Shown in pieces: positions 25,580-34,578 of a stretch of DNA of 64,000 nucleotides. The position numbers were made by a program, and so were the translations under genes. The notes under the pieces are model-generated. The model ran no database searches. It was given only the letters and a program-made list of their open reading frames with translations, and was not told the DNA's origin. The stretch comes from Pareuzebyella sediminis (lineage in GTDB: Bacteria > Bacteroidota > Bacteroidia > Flavobacteriales > Flavobacteriaceae), in NCBI RefSeq assembly GCF_008367235.1, contig NZ_VTZS01000007.1:40980-104979 (forward strand). The letters are read 5' to 3'. Numbering within the stretch: position 1 is the first letter of the stretch; the number at the start of each line of letters is the position of its first letter.

Positions 25580-26371
25580 TTACCATCCTCCGGAGGCACC
25601 ACCGCCACCGAAGCCGCCACCGCCAAAACCGCCGCCGAAACCACCACCGGAACCGCCGCCGAAGCCACCACTACCGAATCCGCCTGAGCCGCTGCTTCTG
25701 CCCATATTGCTAAGAATGATCATATCCCAAATATCAAGTCCCCTAGACTTACCACCGCTACCGCCACCTCCTCGTCTATTTCGTCTGGATAGTATGATCA
25801 ATATGACAATGAAAATAATAAACGGAAGCAAAGGGGCCAGTGGAAAACCCTGACCGTCATTCAAGGTGCGATCTTCCTTAAACTCCCCATTAAGCACTTT
25901 AAAAATAGCGTCGGCACCATCACTGAGACCGGCGTAATAATTGTCTTGCCTGAATTGTGGAAGGATGATATTTTCGATTATACGGCGCGAAAGGGCATCG
26001 GTTAGGCTCCCTTCTACCCCGTACCCCGTGTTAATGGCAATTCTGCGATCGTCACGAGCTAAAAGCACTAAAATTCCGTTGTCCTTACCCTCTTGGCCGA
26101 TTCCCCATTTCTGACCCCATTGCGCCCCCAAATAATTGATGTTCTCTCCTTCGGTAGAACTTATGATCGCTATAACAATTTGAGTCGATGTACTGTCTGA
26201 ATAACGGATCAGTTTCTGTTCCAAAGCCTTTTCCTGACCGTCCGAAAGCAAATCGATGTAGTCGTAAACACTGGTCTGTTCTGAAGGCTTCCCGGGAATC
26301 TCGAATTGGGCATGAACGATGCCAAAGCAACAGCATAAGGCGACAAGTAAACTATCCTTTAGATATTTCAT
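25580..26371 (-). CDS. TPM domain protein with glycine-rich tail (YgcG-like)
   Basis: 263 residues: a signal peptide (LLVALCCCFGIVHAQ), a TPM domain (~30-160, with VYDYIDLLSDGQEKALEQKL, TQIVIAIISS, NGILVLLARDDRRIAINTGY), one transmembrane helix (APLLPFIIFIVILIILS), then a tail of about 60 residues dominated by Gly-Gly-Phe-Gly and Ser repeats. The TPM domain is associated with thylakoid photosystem repair phosphatases in plants; in bacteria it is membrane-tethered with unclear activity. It overlaps the second TPM gene by 20 bp, and with lemA forms the common lemA-TPM-TPM operon. Confidence 0.92.
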   Translation of the reverse strand: MKYLKDSLLVALCCCFGIVHAQFEIPGKPSEQTSVYDYIDLLSDGQEKALEQKLIRYSDSTSTQIVIAIISSTEGENINYLGAQWGQKWGIGQEGKDNGILVLLARDDRRIAINTGYGVEGSLTDALSRRIIENIILPQFRQDNYYAGLSDGADAIFKVLNGEFKEDRTLNDGQGFPLAPLLPFIIFIVILIILSRRNRRGGGGSGGKSRGLDIWDMIILSNMGRSSGSGGFGSGGFGGGSGGGFGGGFGGGGFGGGGASGGW

Positions 26372-26789
26372 CGCTTAATTCGTTTTTGTCATCGTGCTGC
26401 CAGGGAAAATGGACTTTCAATTCCCTTCCTGCCTCTAAAATACCGTTGATTAGCCCTTGTTTGAACCTTCCTTTTTCAAATTGGGTCTGGATGGCGTTCC
26501 TGGTAGAGTGCCAAAAATCTTTAGGAACGACCCTATCAATCCCCCGATCCCCACAAATGGCAAACTTTTGATCGTTGACCGCGACATAGATCAGCACCCC
26601 GTTTTCTTCCTTGGTGTTATCCATTTTTAAAATATGGAAAACCTCTTTGGCCCGTTCCATGGTCTCTAATCGGGTATGCGGCTCGATATGTACGCGAATT
26701 TCACCAGAAGTGTTCTTTTCGGCGGCACGAATGGCTTGAACAATTTCTTGTTCTTCGTCGGCAGTCAAAAAGTCTTCTACGCGCGACAT
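26352..26789 (-). CDS. TPM domain protein, short form
   Basis: 145 residues comprising a TPM domain without signal peptide: EDFLTADEEQEIVQAIRAAE, EIRVHIEPH, NGVLIYVAVNDQKFAICGDR. It lies between lemA (8 bp gap) and the long TPM gene (20 bp overlap). The three probably act together at the cell envelope; the exact activity is unknown. Confidence 0.92.
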   Translation of the reverse strand: MSRVEDFLTADEEQEIVQAIRAAEKNTSGEIRVHIEPHTRLETMERAKEVFHILKMDNTKEENGVLIYVAVNDQKFAICGDRGIDRVVPKDFWHSTRNAIQTQFEKGRFKQGLINGILEAGRELKVHFPWQHDDKNELSDEISKG

Positions 26790-26797
26790 CTATTCTA

Positions 26798-27397
26798 TCA
26801 ATTAAAATTGAATTCTACATCAGGAGCATTTTCAGAGCCGGCATCGGCCTTGTATCTGGCCATTTCTTCGAAACCGAAAAGGCCGGCCAAAAGTTTACCC
26901 GGGAATTTGGTGGTATGTATATCGTAAAGGTTGACCTTTTCGTTGAACCGATCGCGTGCCACGTTGATTCGGTTTTCAGTGCCTTCCAATTGTGATTGTA
27001 GTTCTAAAAAATTCTGATTGGCTTTTAGTTCAGGATAGCGTTCTACCACTACCATCAATTTGCTAAGGGCACCGCTGAGTCCTGTCTGGGCCTCTTGAAA
27101 GGCCGCCAAGTTTTCGGGAGTTAGGTTGTCGGCGTTTACAGTGGTCGAAGTGGCTTTTGCGCGGGCTTCTATCACATCGGTCAACGTACCCCGTTCAAAA
27201 TCGGCTGCTCCTTGTACGGTCTTGACCAAGTTGCCAATAAGGTCATTCCTTCGTTGATAGGCACTTTCAACGTTCGACCAGGCCGTTTTGGCATCGGCCT
27301 GTAGTTCAACCGCGGTATTGTTGAAACCGACCGCCCATTGGTAAAGGCCAAAAATAATGACCCCAAGTACAATGAGTACAATTATTCCTTTTTTCAT
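26798..27397 (-). CDS. lemA: LemA family protein
   Basis: 199 residues. An N-terminal transmembrane anchor (GIIVLIVLGVIIFGLYQWAV) precedes the LemA helical domain with the family landmarks NNTAVELQADAKTAWSNVES, YQRRNDLIGNLVKTV and RINVARDRFNEKVNLYDIHT. LemA proteins are membrane-anchored helical bundles facing the periplasm; their molecular role is not established. First gene of the lemA-TPM-TPM operon. Confidence 0.95.
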   Translation of the reverse strand: MKKGIIVLIVLGVIIFGLYQWAVGFNNTAVELQADAKTAWSNVESAYQRRNDLIGNLVKTVQGAADFERGTLTDVIEARAKATSTTVNADNLTPENLAAFQEAQTGLSGALSKLMVVVERYPELKANQNFLELQSQLEGTENRINVARDRFNEKVNLYDIHTTKFPGKLLAGLFGFEEMARYKADAGSENAPDVEFNFN

Positions 27398-27491
27398 TTG
27401 CTTGTGTTTTTGAGATTAAATATAGTTAAGGTTATTATGATCGTTTGTAGTAACCAGGAACAAAATATTAGACAACGGTAGTTCTAAAAAG

Positions 27492-27821
27492 TTACAGTTG
27501 CTCCTTGATTTTTATGAGTTCGGTCTTTATATGTTCCAATTTGTCGATGATCTCAAAATTGGAAAGAGCCTTTTGCCGATTTTCCCTAAGATGGATTTTT
27601 GCGCCCTCTAAGGTAAACCCACGCTCTTTGACCAAGTGGTAGATAAGTTTCAGGTTTTCAATATCTTGAGGGGTGAATTTTCGATTGCCCTTTGCGTTTT
27701 TTTTCGGTTTAAGGGCATCGAACTCTTTTTCCCAAAATCGAATCAATGACGTGTTCACGTCAAATGCCTTAGCTACTTCGCCAATGCCATAGTACCGTTT
27801 TTCAGGAAGTTCTATTTGCAT
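27492..27821 (-). CDS. MerR-family transcriptional regulator
   Basis: 109 residues from the ATG at 27821. An upstream ATG at 27935 exists but lies inside the peptidase gene and adds 38 residues that do not belong to the domain. The winged helix is KRYYGIGEVAKAFDVNTSLI followed by RFWEKEFDALKPKKNAKGNR, then a coiled-coil (GFTLEGAKIHLRENRQKALS). No C-terminal effector-binding cysteines are present. Its ATG overlaps the stop of the M23 peptidase gene by one base (TAATG), so the pair is translationally coupled. Confidence 0.92.
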   Translation of the reverse strand: MQIELPEKRYYGIGEVAKAFDVNTSLIRFWEKEFDALKPKKNAKGNRKFTPQDIENLKLIYHLVKERGFTLEGAKIHLRENRQKALSNFEIIDKLEHIKTELIKIKEQL

Positions 27822-28798
27822 TAATCTAATGATTGGTTTTCTTGTGCGGCATATTTCAGCATATTCTCGAATTCTTTTGCGGTCAAACTGCCATAATAGA
27901 AATTGATCGGATTGATACGTTCCTCGTCTTTCCACACCTCATAATGAAGATGGGGTGCTTCCGACCGGCCCGTATTACCAACAAAACCGATAAGGTCACC
28001 GCGTTTTACCGTTTGCCCTCTTTTCACATTGTACTTGCTGAGATGTCCGTAAAGGGTCTTGTAGCCATAACCATGGTCAATGCGAATGTGCTTCCCATAG
28101 CCCGAAGCACCATTGTCGGCGCGAATTACCTTACCGTCTCCCGGTGCATAGATAGGCGTACCCTTAGGCGCCGAAAAATCCATGCCCCTGTGCATCTTAC
28201 GGGCTTTGGTAAAAGGATCGGAACGCCAACCGTACCCAGACGCCATCCGTCTTAAATTCTCATTGTTTACCGGTTGAATGGCCGGTATGGCCATTAGTAG
28301 TTTTTCTTTTTCCTCGGCCAGTTTGGTGATCTCGTCCAATGACCTTGATTGGATAGCCATTTGCTTTTTAATGATATCAAGCCGTTTGGTAGTGGTGATG
28401 ATCATTTCGGAATTGTTGAAACCTTCAAGGGACTTATACCGGTTTACACCACCAAAACCGGCGCGGCGCTGTTCTTCTGGAATCGGATTGGCTTCGAAAT
28501 ATAATCGGTATATGTTATTGTCGCGGTCTTCAATGTTGGCCAATACCTCTTCGATTTGCCCCATTTTTCGGTTCAAAAGATCGAATTGAAGTTCGTAATT
28601 TTTAACCTCACGCTGCAGGGAAAGCTCTCTTGGGGTATTGATGAGATTAGTATTCAGCAGAAGTATCAAAGACATGAGACCAAAGAGGAATGAACCTAAA
28701 ACGAAAAAGGCGATATTACGATAGCGACGCGATTTCTTCGGCTCTATCTTTCGATACGATAGTGTATCGGGATCGTAATAGTACTTTACCTTAGACAT
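27821..28798 (-). CDS. M23-family peptidoglycan metallopeptidase
   Basis: 325 residues: a short cytoplasmic N-terminus, one transmembrane segment (NIAFFVLGSFLFGLMSLILL), a coiled-coil region (residues ~60-175) and a C-terminal LytM/M23 domain. Zn-binding residues are visible in HRGMDFSAPKGTPIYAPGDG (first His and Asp) and in the HLHYEV motif. Such proteins cut, or activate cutting of, peptidoglycan cross-bridges during growth or division. It is followed with a 1-bp overlap by the MerR regulator. Confidence 0.95.
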   Translation of the reverse strand: MSKVKYYYDPDTLSYRKIEPKKSRRYRNIAFFVLGSFLFGLMSLILLLNTNLINTPRELSLQREVKNYELQFDLLNRKMGQIEEVLANIEDRDNNIYRLYFEANPIPEEQRRAGFGGVNRYKSLEGFNNSEMIITTTKRLDIIKKQMAIQSRSLDEITKLAEEKEKLLMAIPAIQPVNNENLRRMASGYGWRSDPFTKARKMHRGMDFSAPKGTPIYAPGDGKVIRADNGASGYGKHIRIDHGYGYKTLYGHLSKYNVKRGQTVKRGDLIGFVGNTGRSEAPHLHYEVWKDEERINPINFYYGSLTAKEFENMLKYAAQENQSLD

Positions 28799-28841
28799 GA
28801 ACGTATTTTATCCTATTTTTGTTGAGTTTTGACGCTAAGAA

Positions 28842-28849
28842 CAAATATA
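28842..28849 (-). promoter_or_regulatory. -7 box for the M23/MerR operon
   Basis: On the minus strand TATATTTG matches TAnnTTTG and lies 43 bp before the M23 start. No good -33 element at the expected distance, so this is tentative. Confidence 0.45.
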
Positions 28850-28899
28850 AAGATTGTTTCCTTTAAAACGTTGAAATTTACAAAACCTTATAATTTTCT

Positions 28900-31533
28900 A
28901 TGACTTCAAAGCATATCAGAGCACAATTTCTGAATTTTTTTAAAGACAAAGGTCATACGATTGTTCCGTCTGCCCCCATGGTCATTAAAGACGACCCTAC
29001 CTTGATGTTCACCAACGCCGGTATGAACCAGTTCAAGGAATACTTTTTAGGAAATACGGCAGCGAAGAATTCACGAGTGGTCGATACCCAAAAGTGTCTC
29101 CGAGTAAGCGGCAAACACAATGATCTTGAAGAAGTAGGAAAGGATACCTATCATCACACCATGTTCGAAATGCTCGGCAATTGGAGCTTCGGCGATCCCT
29201 CCCGCCCTTCGGTGGGTTATTTTAAGAAAGAGGCTATTCAATGGGCCTGGGAGCTTTTGACCGACGTTTTCAAAATCGACGCCAAAAGTCTTTATGTTTC
29301 CGTGTTTAAAGGTAGTGATGATACCGATACGCTCGAAATGGATAAGGAGGCCTACGATTTTTGGAAGGCCATTGTACCGGAAGACCGGATCATTATGGGC
29401 AATAAAAAGGATAATTTTTGGGAGATGGGCAATCAGGGGCCCTGTGGGCCTTCTTCCGAAATACATGTAGACCTTCGTTCCGATGAAGATAAGGCTAAGG
29501 TGCCCGGGGCTTCGTTGGTGAACCAAGATCATCCTTTGGTCGTAGAGATATGGAACCTTGTCTTTGTTCAATATAACCGAAAGGCCACCGGGCAGCTGGA
29601 AGCACTGCCCGCTAAACATGTCGATACGGGTATGGGGTTTGAGCGTTTGTGCATGGTACTGCAGGGTGTTCGATCAAATTATGACACCGATATCTTTCGT
29701 CCTATTATCCGCGAAATCGAGACTATTACCAATGGTAACTATGGTGAAAATGAAGCCGTCGATATCGCAATAAGGGTAATAGCCGATCATATTCGGGCCG
29801 TTGCCTTTTCGATTGCTGATGGACAATTACCTAGTAATACAGGAGCAGGATACGTAATCAGAAGAATTCTGCGTCGGGCCATTCGCTACGGATTCACATT
29901 TCTGGAAACAAAGAGCCCTTTTATGTTCAGGCTGGTAGGGGCACTGACAGAAACTATGGGCGAAACCTTTCCCGAGTTGAAAGACCAAAAGCAATTGATA
30001 GAGAATGTTATAAAGGAAGAAGAACATTCCTTTCTTAATACCCTCGAGCAAGGTCTGGTACTTCTAGATCAAGTGATCTCAAATACGTCAGGTAGTGAGG
30101 TAGATGGTAGAAAGGCCTTTGAATTATACGATACGTACGGTTTCCCCATCGATTTGACTGCTTTAATTTTGTCTGAAAAAGGACTTTCTTTGGATCATAA
30201 AGGATTCGAAGCCGCCATGCAGGAACAAAAAAAACGGTCAAAAAAGGCTTCGGAAATAGCCAAGGAAGATTGGGTCATACTCCGAGATGATGTGGAACAA
30301 GAATTTATAGGATACGATGTGTTGGAGGCCGACGTTCAACTGGTCAAGTACCGAAAAGTCACTTCCAAGAAATCCGGGGAACAATATCAACTGGTATTTA
30401 ATTTGACCCCCTTCTACGCGGAAGGCGGCGGGCAGGTAGGCGATAAGGGATACCTCGAAGCATCGAACGGCGATGTGGTCTATATTATGGACACAAAGAG
30501 GGAGAACAATGAAATCGTTCACTTTACCAAAAATCTTCCGAAGCGAATTGATGAAACGTTTAGGGCCATGGTCGATAAAAAACAACGCCAACGAACCGAA
30601 GCCAACCATACGGCTACTCATCTTTTGCATCAGGGGCTGCGAGAGGTCTTAGGGCCTCATGTCGAGCAAAAGGGCTCCGCGGTGCATTCAAAATATCTAA
30701 GGTTCGATTTTTCACACTTTGCCAAAATGACTCCTGAAGAGTTGCAGCAGGTTGAGAATTTTGTCAACGCACGGATTGCAGGAGGGCTTGATTTTATTGA
30801 AAAGAGGAAGGTTCCTTTAAAAGAGGCCTTGAACGAAGGAGCCATGGCCCTTTTCGGGGAGAAGTACGGTGACGCGGTGCGAACAGTACGCTTTGGTCAG
30901 TCTATCGAGCTTTGTGGGGGGACGCATGTAAAAAATACTGCGGATATCTGGCATTTCAAGATTCGCTCTGAAAGTGCGGTCGCGTCGGGTATTAGGCGTA
31001 TCGAGGCCATAACTTCCGACGCGGTGAAAGATTTCTTTAACGAGAACAGTAAGATGCTTTCCGAATTGAAAGGCCTGTTGAACAATGCACAAGATCCTGT
31101 GAAGGCCTTGTCGGGCCTACAAGATGAAAATACCAAGCTGAAAAAAGAAGTCGAGCGTTTGCTCCGGGATAAGGCCAAGGGCTTGAAAAACGAATTACAA
31201 TCCGAACTTGAAGATAGAAACGGAGTCCTGTTCTTGGCAAAGAAAGTAGATTTAGATGCAGGTGGTATCAAAGACCTATGCTTTGAAATGGGCAGTAACA
31301 AAGAGAACCTATTTCTACTTTTTGCAAGTGAACAGAACGGTAAAGCGCTACTTTCCTGTTATATCTCTAAAAATGTAGTGGAGGAGAAGGGGCTTAATGC
31401 CGGCGCTATCGTTAGGGAACTTGGAAAATACATTCAAGGCGGAGGCGGTGGACAGCCTTTCTTCGCCACCGCAGGGGGCAAAAATCCATCGGGGATTCAA
31501 GAAGCACTCGCCCAAGCAGAAAGTTATCTGTAG
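28900..31533 (+). CDS. alaS: Alanyl-tRNA synthetase
   Basis: 877 residues, full length. Class II catalytic core with motif 2 region [16 protein letters not shown]; editing domain with [11 protein letters not shown] and the CGGTHVKNT zinc-type motif; C-terminal DHHA1-type domain ending in a Gly-rich [16 protein letters not shown]. It charges tRNA-Ala and clears misacylated Ser/Gly. It is read divergently from the M23 gene. Confidence 0.98.
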   Translation: MTSKHIRAQFLNFFKDKGHTIVPSAPMVIKDDPTLMFTNAGMNQFKEYFLGNTAAKNSRVVDTQKCLRVSGKHNDLEEVGKDTYHHTMFEMLGNWSFGDPSRPSVGYFKKEAIQWAWELLTDVFKIDAKSLYVSVFKGSDDTDTLEMDKEAYDFWKAIVPEDRIIMGNKKDNFWEMGNQGPCGPSSEIHVDLRSDEDKAKVPGASLVNQDHPLVVEIWNLVFVQYNRKATGQLEALPAKHVDTGMGFERLCMVLQGVRSNYDTDIFRPIIREIETITNGNYGENEAVDIAIRVIADHIRAVAFSIADGQLPSNTGAGYVIRRILRRAIRYGFTFLETKSPFMFRLVGALTETMGETFPELKDQKQLIENVIKEEEHSFLNTLEQGLVLLDQVISNTSGSEVDGRKAFELYDTYGFPIDLTALILSEKGLSLDHKGFEAAMQEQKKRSKKASEIAKEDWVILRDDVEQEFIGYDVLEADVQLVKYRKVTSKKSGEQYQLVFNLTPFYAEGGGQVGDKGYLEASNGDVVYIMDTKRENNEIVHFTKNLPKRIDETFRAMVDKKQRQRTEANHTATHLLHQGLREVLGPHVEQKGSAVHSKYLRFDFSHFAKMTPEELQQVENFVNARIAGGLDFIEKRKVPLKEALNEGAMALFGEKYGDAVRTVRFGQSIELCGGTHVKNTADIWHFKIRSESAVASGIRRIEAITSDAVKDFFNENSKMLSELKGLLNNAQDPVKALSGLQDENTKLKKEVERLLRDKAKGLKNELQSELEDRNGVLFLAKKVDLDAGGIKDLCFEMGSNKENLFLLFASEQNGKALLSCYISKNVVEEKGLNAGAIVRELGKYIQGGGGGQPFFATAGGKNPSGIQEALAQAESYL

Positions 31534-31608
31534 TGTCCATAAGGCCCTTGGCCATCAAAGAGGTTTGCCCAGTATTGAATATAGGGGAAGATACGACCAA
31601 GTATAATC

Positions 31609-32568
31609 ATGAAATTACAGACCCGAATTCCACAGATTAAAGCTACATGCCCGATCGATTACGACAGTAGGGTCTTTGTAGTAGGGTCTTGCTTTTCTGA
31701 GAACATAGGGAAAAAGTTGGCACATTTCAAGTTTCGGAGCTTTCAAAATCCTTTAGGGATACTGTTCCATCCCGTGGCCATTGAAAATTTGATAACTAGG
31801 GCGGTTCAGAATAGCCATTACAGTGACAAAGACATTTTCTTAATGAATGCAAGGTGGCAAACTTTCGAAGCCCATTCCAGTATAGGTGAGGTGTCAAAAG
31901 AACAGCTCCTCAGGCGGCTCGATCAAAACGTAAGGGCTACCCGCCTACAGCTTGAACAGGCGACCCATGTCATCATAACCTTGGGAACCGCTTGGGTCTA
32001 TACGCATGTGGCATCACAACAAATAGTGGCCAATTGTCATAAAGTGCCTCAAAAGGAGTTTTCGAAAGAACTTCTTTCTGTGGATACTATTGTCGACAGT
32101 TTAAAGAATATTGTAAATCAGGTACACGGCTTGAACGACCGGGCAAAGTTTATTTTCACCGTGTCCCCTGTTCGTCACTTAAAAGACGGTTTTGTTGAAA
32201 ACCAGCGTAGTAAGGCTCATTTGATCACTGCCGTACATGAAGTGATTGAAAATGAAAATATCAATTCTGCCGTGTACTTTCCATCCTACGAACTTCTGAT
32301 GGATGAATTGCGTGACTATCGCTTTTATGATTCCGATATGGTACACCCGAGTACACTGGCTATCGATTATGTGTGGGAACGGTTCAAACTTGCGTGGATC
32401 TCCCCAAGTGTCTTTTCGGTGATGGATGAAATCGACACCATTCAAAAAGGACTAGGCCATCGCCCCTTCCATGGGGATTCTGAGGCACATTTGAATTTTA
32501 AAAAATTACTTCAAACCAAAATCGAGAAACTCCGTCAGTCCTATCCTTTCATGAATTTCGAAGGATAG
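31609..32568 (+). CDS. GSCFA domain protein (SGNH-like)
   Basis: 319 residues. The signature VVGSCFSENIGKKL near residue 24, NPLGILFHP, TLGTAWVY and SPVRHLKDG mark the GSCFA family, a Bacteroidota SGNH-hydrolase relative with the nucleophile Ser in GSCF. Near the end VHPSTLAIDYVWERF supplies the expected catalytic His. It lies 75 bp after alaS in the same direction and may share its transcript. The substrate is unknown. Confidence 0.92.
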   Translation: MKLQTRIPQIKATCPIDYDSRVFVVGSCFSENIGKKLAHFKFRSFQNPLGILFHPVAIENLITRAVQNSHYSDKDIFLMNARWQTFEAHSSIGEVSKEQLLRRLDQNVRATRLQLEQATHVIITLGTAWVYTHVASQQIVANCHKVPQKEFSKELLSVDTIVDSLKNIVNQVHGLNDRAKFIFTVSPVRHLKDGFVENQRSKAHLITAVHEVIENENINSAVYFPSYELLMDELRDYRFYDSDMVHPSTLAIDYVWERFKLAWISPSVFSVMDEIDTIQKGLGHRPFHGDSEAHLNFKKLLQTKIEKLRQSYPFMNFEG

Positions 32569-32640
32569 GTCGAAAAACTAAAACCATCAAATTTGAATGG
32601 TCTTATACTACAGTTGTATTTTCTATCGTAACTTCAAGGC

Positions 32641-33258
32641 ATGAAGAAAGTTCTGGTCGGTGCGGTCGTAACCCTGGCATTGGTTCTTGTTTTTCGTTCT
32701 TGTACGAATGGCAACGAAGAGAAGTCTATCCTCCAAGAAAACTCCATGCTTATTCAACAACAAATTGACAATGTGTCGAAACTTATCGTTACCGAAGGAC
32801 ACTTTTCGGAGGTCTATAATTATAAGGACTCTAAAATGTTATTTGGCCCATTCATATCCGCTCAAAAAAAGGCTTTGGTCGTTGTGAACGCTGAGGTTAC
32901 TATTGCTTATGATTTAAGTGAGATCGATTTTGAGGTCGATGAAGCATCGCGAACGTTAAAAATCAATGGTATTCCAGATCCCGAGGTCAAGATCAATCCC
33001 GATTTTGAATATTACGATGTGTCTTCAGACTATCTTAACATGTTTGATGCTTCTGACTATAACAAGATCAAGAACAATGTAACCTCTTCTTTGATGAAAA
33101 AAGTGGATGCCTCTTCGTTAAAGAAAAATGCTCAAAACCGGCTGTTAAGTGAACTTCAGAAATTTTATATTTTGACGAACTCCATGGGGTGGACTTTAGT
33201 ATACAACGAGGAACCGGTAAACAATTGGGATAAAGTACTGCAAACTTCTACGGATTGA
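32641..33258 (+). CDS. DUF4230 domain protein
   Basis: 205 residues with an N-terminal hydrophobic anchor or signal (VLVGAVVTLALVLVFRSC). The body shows the DUF4230 pattern: NVSKLIVTEGHFSEVYNYKD, KALVVVNAEVTIAYDLSEID and KINPDFEYYDVSSDYLNMFD. The Cys in VFRSC could be a lipidation site although the lipobox is poor. The role of the family is not established. Confidence 0.88.
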   Translation: MKKVLVGAVVTLALVLVFRSCTNGNEEKSILQENSMLIQQQIDNVSKLIVTEGHFSEVYNYKDSKMLFGPFISAQKKALVVVNAEVTIAYDLSEIDFEVDEASRTLKINGIPDPEVKINPDFEYYDVSSDYLNMFDASDYNKIKNNVTSSLMKKVDASSLKKNAQNRLLSELQKFYILTNSMGWTLVYNEEPVNNWDKVLQTSTD

Positions 33259-33291
33259 ATTCTTATCGGTATATAGCTATCTCTACGCCTG

Positions 33292-34557
33292 TTATTTCTC
33301 AATTTGGGCTTTGGCCCAAGCGATATATTGTGACCAATCGTAGTCTGTAACGTCGTGCTTGCCACTACGTATATGATACCCGATGGTATGGTGAATGGGG
33401 CGATGAATCTCGGGCATTTTATCGCTGGGTATCCCTTTTTTATCAAATAGGTCGTAGACAGGGGTGGCATAGTAGGTGGATAGAAATTCTCCCTTTGGGT
33501 CTGCCCACTGATCATCTTCAGCACTTGCCACATATAGAGGACGGGGTGCTATCAGTGCCAATAGGCCATGTTGGTCAACGGGCAAGTCTTCTTCCTTATT
33601 GTTGTATTTCTTGAAATTATCTGAAAACCAATGCGGAAAAGAAGTGTTGATCCGACCTACCGTTTCCCCGAATTTTCGCTTTGACAAAGCTGCACCCCCA
33701 CATCCTGAATCGTTACTGATGGCACCCGCGAACCGTTGGTCCGACGCTGCTGCCCACAGAGACACTTTACCCAGGCGTGAATGGCCGAAAGCAATAACTT
33801 TTGAGGCATCTATATCTTTATCGGTTTCCAAATAATCCAATGCCCGACTGAGACCAAATGCCCATGCGGAGATACTGCCCCATTCGTTGGGTTTCGGGTG
33901 CTGTTGGTCTTGCTGATAAAATAGTTGGTGAATGCCGTCCGTAAGATCATTCTTGTCGGGATCGATTTCTCCGTAATAGATGGTAGCGAATCCGAATCCG
34001 GAATCGATCATCTTCTGAATTGACCAGCGGCTTGTTCGAACCCCTCGCGAATTTTCGGTGAGCGTATTATCGCTTATATCGAAAGCCTTATTGTTCCTTG
34101 CCCATGCTTTGGATATAATCACGTTGGGATCTTCGGTGACCGTGTGATTTCCATAGAAATTATAACCTAGAAATATCGGAACTGCCGATGCATTTTTGGG
34201 CAGGTACATAAGAATTGTGAAGCTGAGACTTTTGTCATTTTTGAAGAGGCTCACGACTACTTGCTTGCGTAAAGCGGTACCGTTAAGTGCCTTGTCATCA
34301 CTTTCGACCCTATTAAAAGAAATAGAATCCAGTACACCGGGTACCTGGCCGTATTCATGTTGCTCAAAGAACCTATACAGTTCAGGTCGTCTGTTCTCGT
34401 TCCAATCTTTTGGGGTACTCACCTTTTTTCCGTTGAACGTCAACAGGTCGGTTAATTCGAGTTCAGGTACCTCACTCTCATCGTAATTAGGTTGCCCTTG
34501 TGCTAAGGTAATCTGTGCCACAAATGCAAGGGTCAAAGCTGGGAGTAGTTTGTTCAT
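33292..34557 (-). CDS. CE15-type glucuronoyl esterase-like hydrolase
   Basis: 421 residues with a signal peptide (LLPALTLAFVAQITLAQ). The alpha/beta-hydrolase nucleophile is Ser260 in GHSRLGK, close to the GCSRxGK motif of CE15 glucuronoyl methylesterases. ISNDSGCGGAALSKRKFGET follows, then LIAPRPLYVASAEDDQWADP, and the His is in GYHIRSGKHDVTDYD. CE15 enzymes split ester links between glucuronic acid and alcohols, as in lignin-carbohydrate complexes; marine versions probably act on algal polysaccharides. No carbohydrate-degradation locus surrounds it. Confidence 0.85.
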   Translation of the reverse strand: MNKLLPALTLAFVAQITLAQGQPNYDESEVPELELTDLLTFNGKKVSTPKDWNENRRPELYRFFEQHEYGQVPGVLDSISFNRVESDDKALNGTALRKQVVVSLFKNDKSLSFTILMYLPKNASAVPIFLGYNFYGNHTVTEDPNVIISKAWARNNKAFDISDNTLTENSRGVRTSRWSIQKMIDSGFGFATIYYGEIDPDKNDLTDGIHQLFYQQDQQHPKPNEWGSISAWAFGLSRALDYLETDKDIDASKVIAFGHSRLGKVSLWAAASDQRFAGAISNDSGCGGAALSKRKFGETVGRINTSFPHWFSDNFKKYNNKEEDLPVDQHGLLALIAPRPLYVASAEDDQWADPKGEFLSTYYATPVYDLFDKKGIPSDKMPEIHRPIHHTIGYHIRSGKHDVTDYDWSQYIAWAKAQIEK

Positions 34558-34578
34558 GATTTTTTGTAAGGATTAATT

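Noticed and set aside
25580..25720. Simple repeat (GGA/CCG-rich) as a separate element
   Set aside because: It encodes the Gly-rich tail of the TPM protein, a known feature of this family.
27822..27935. Upstream start for the MerR regulator
   Set aside because: It lies within the M23 peptidase gene and adds residues foreign to the MerR fold; the TAATG junction at 27821 is convincing.
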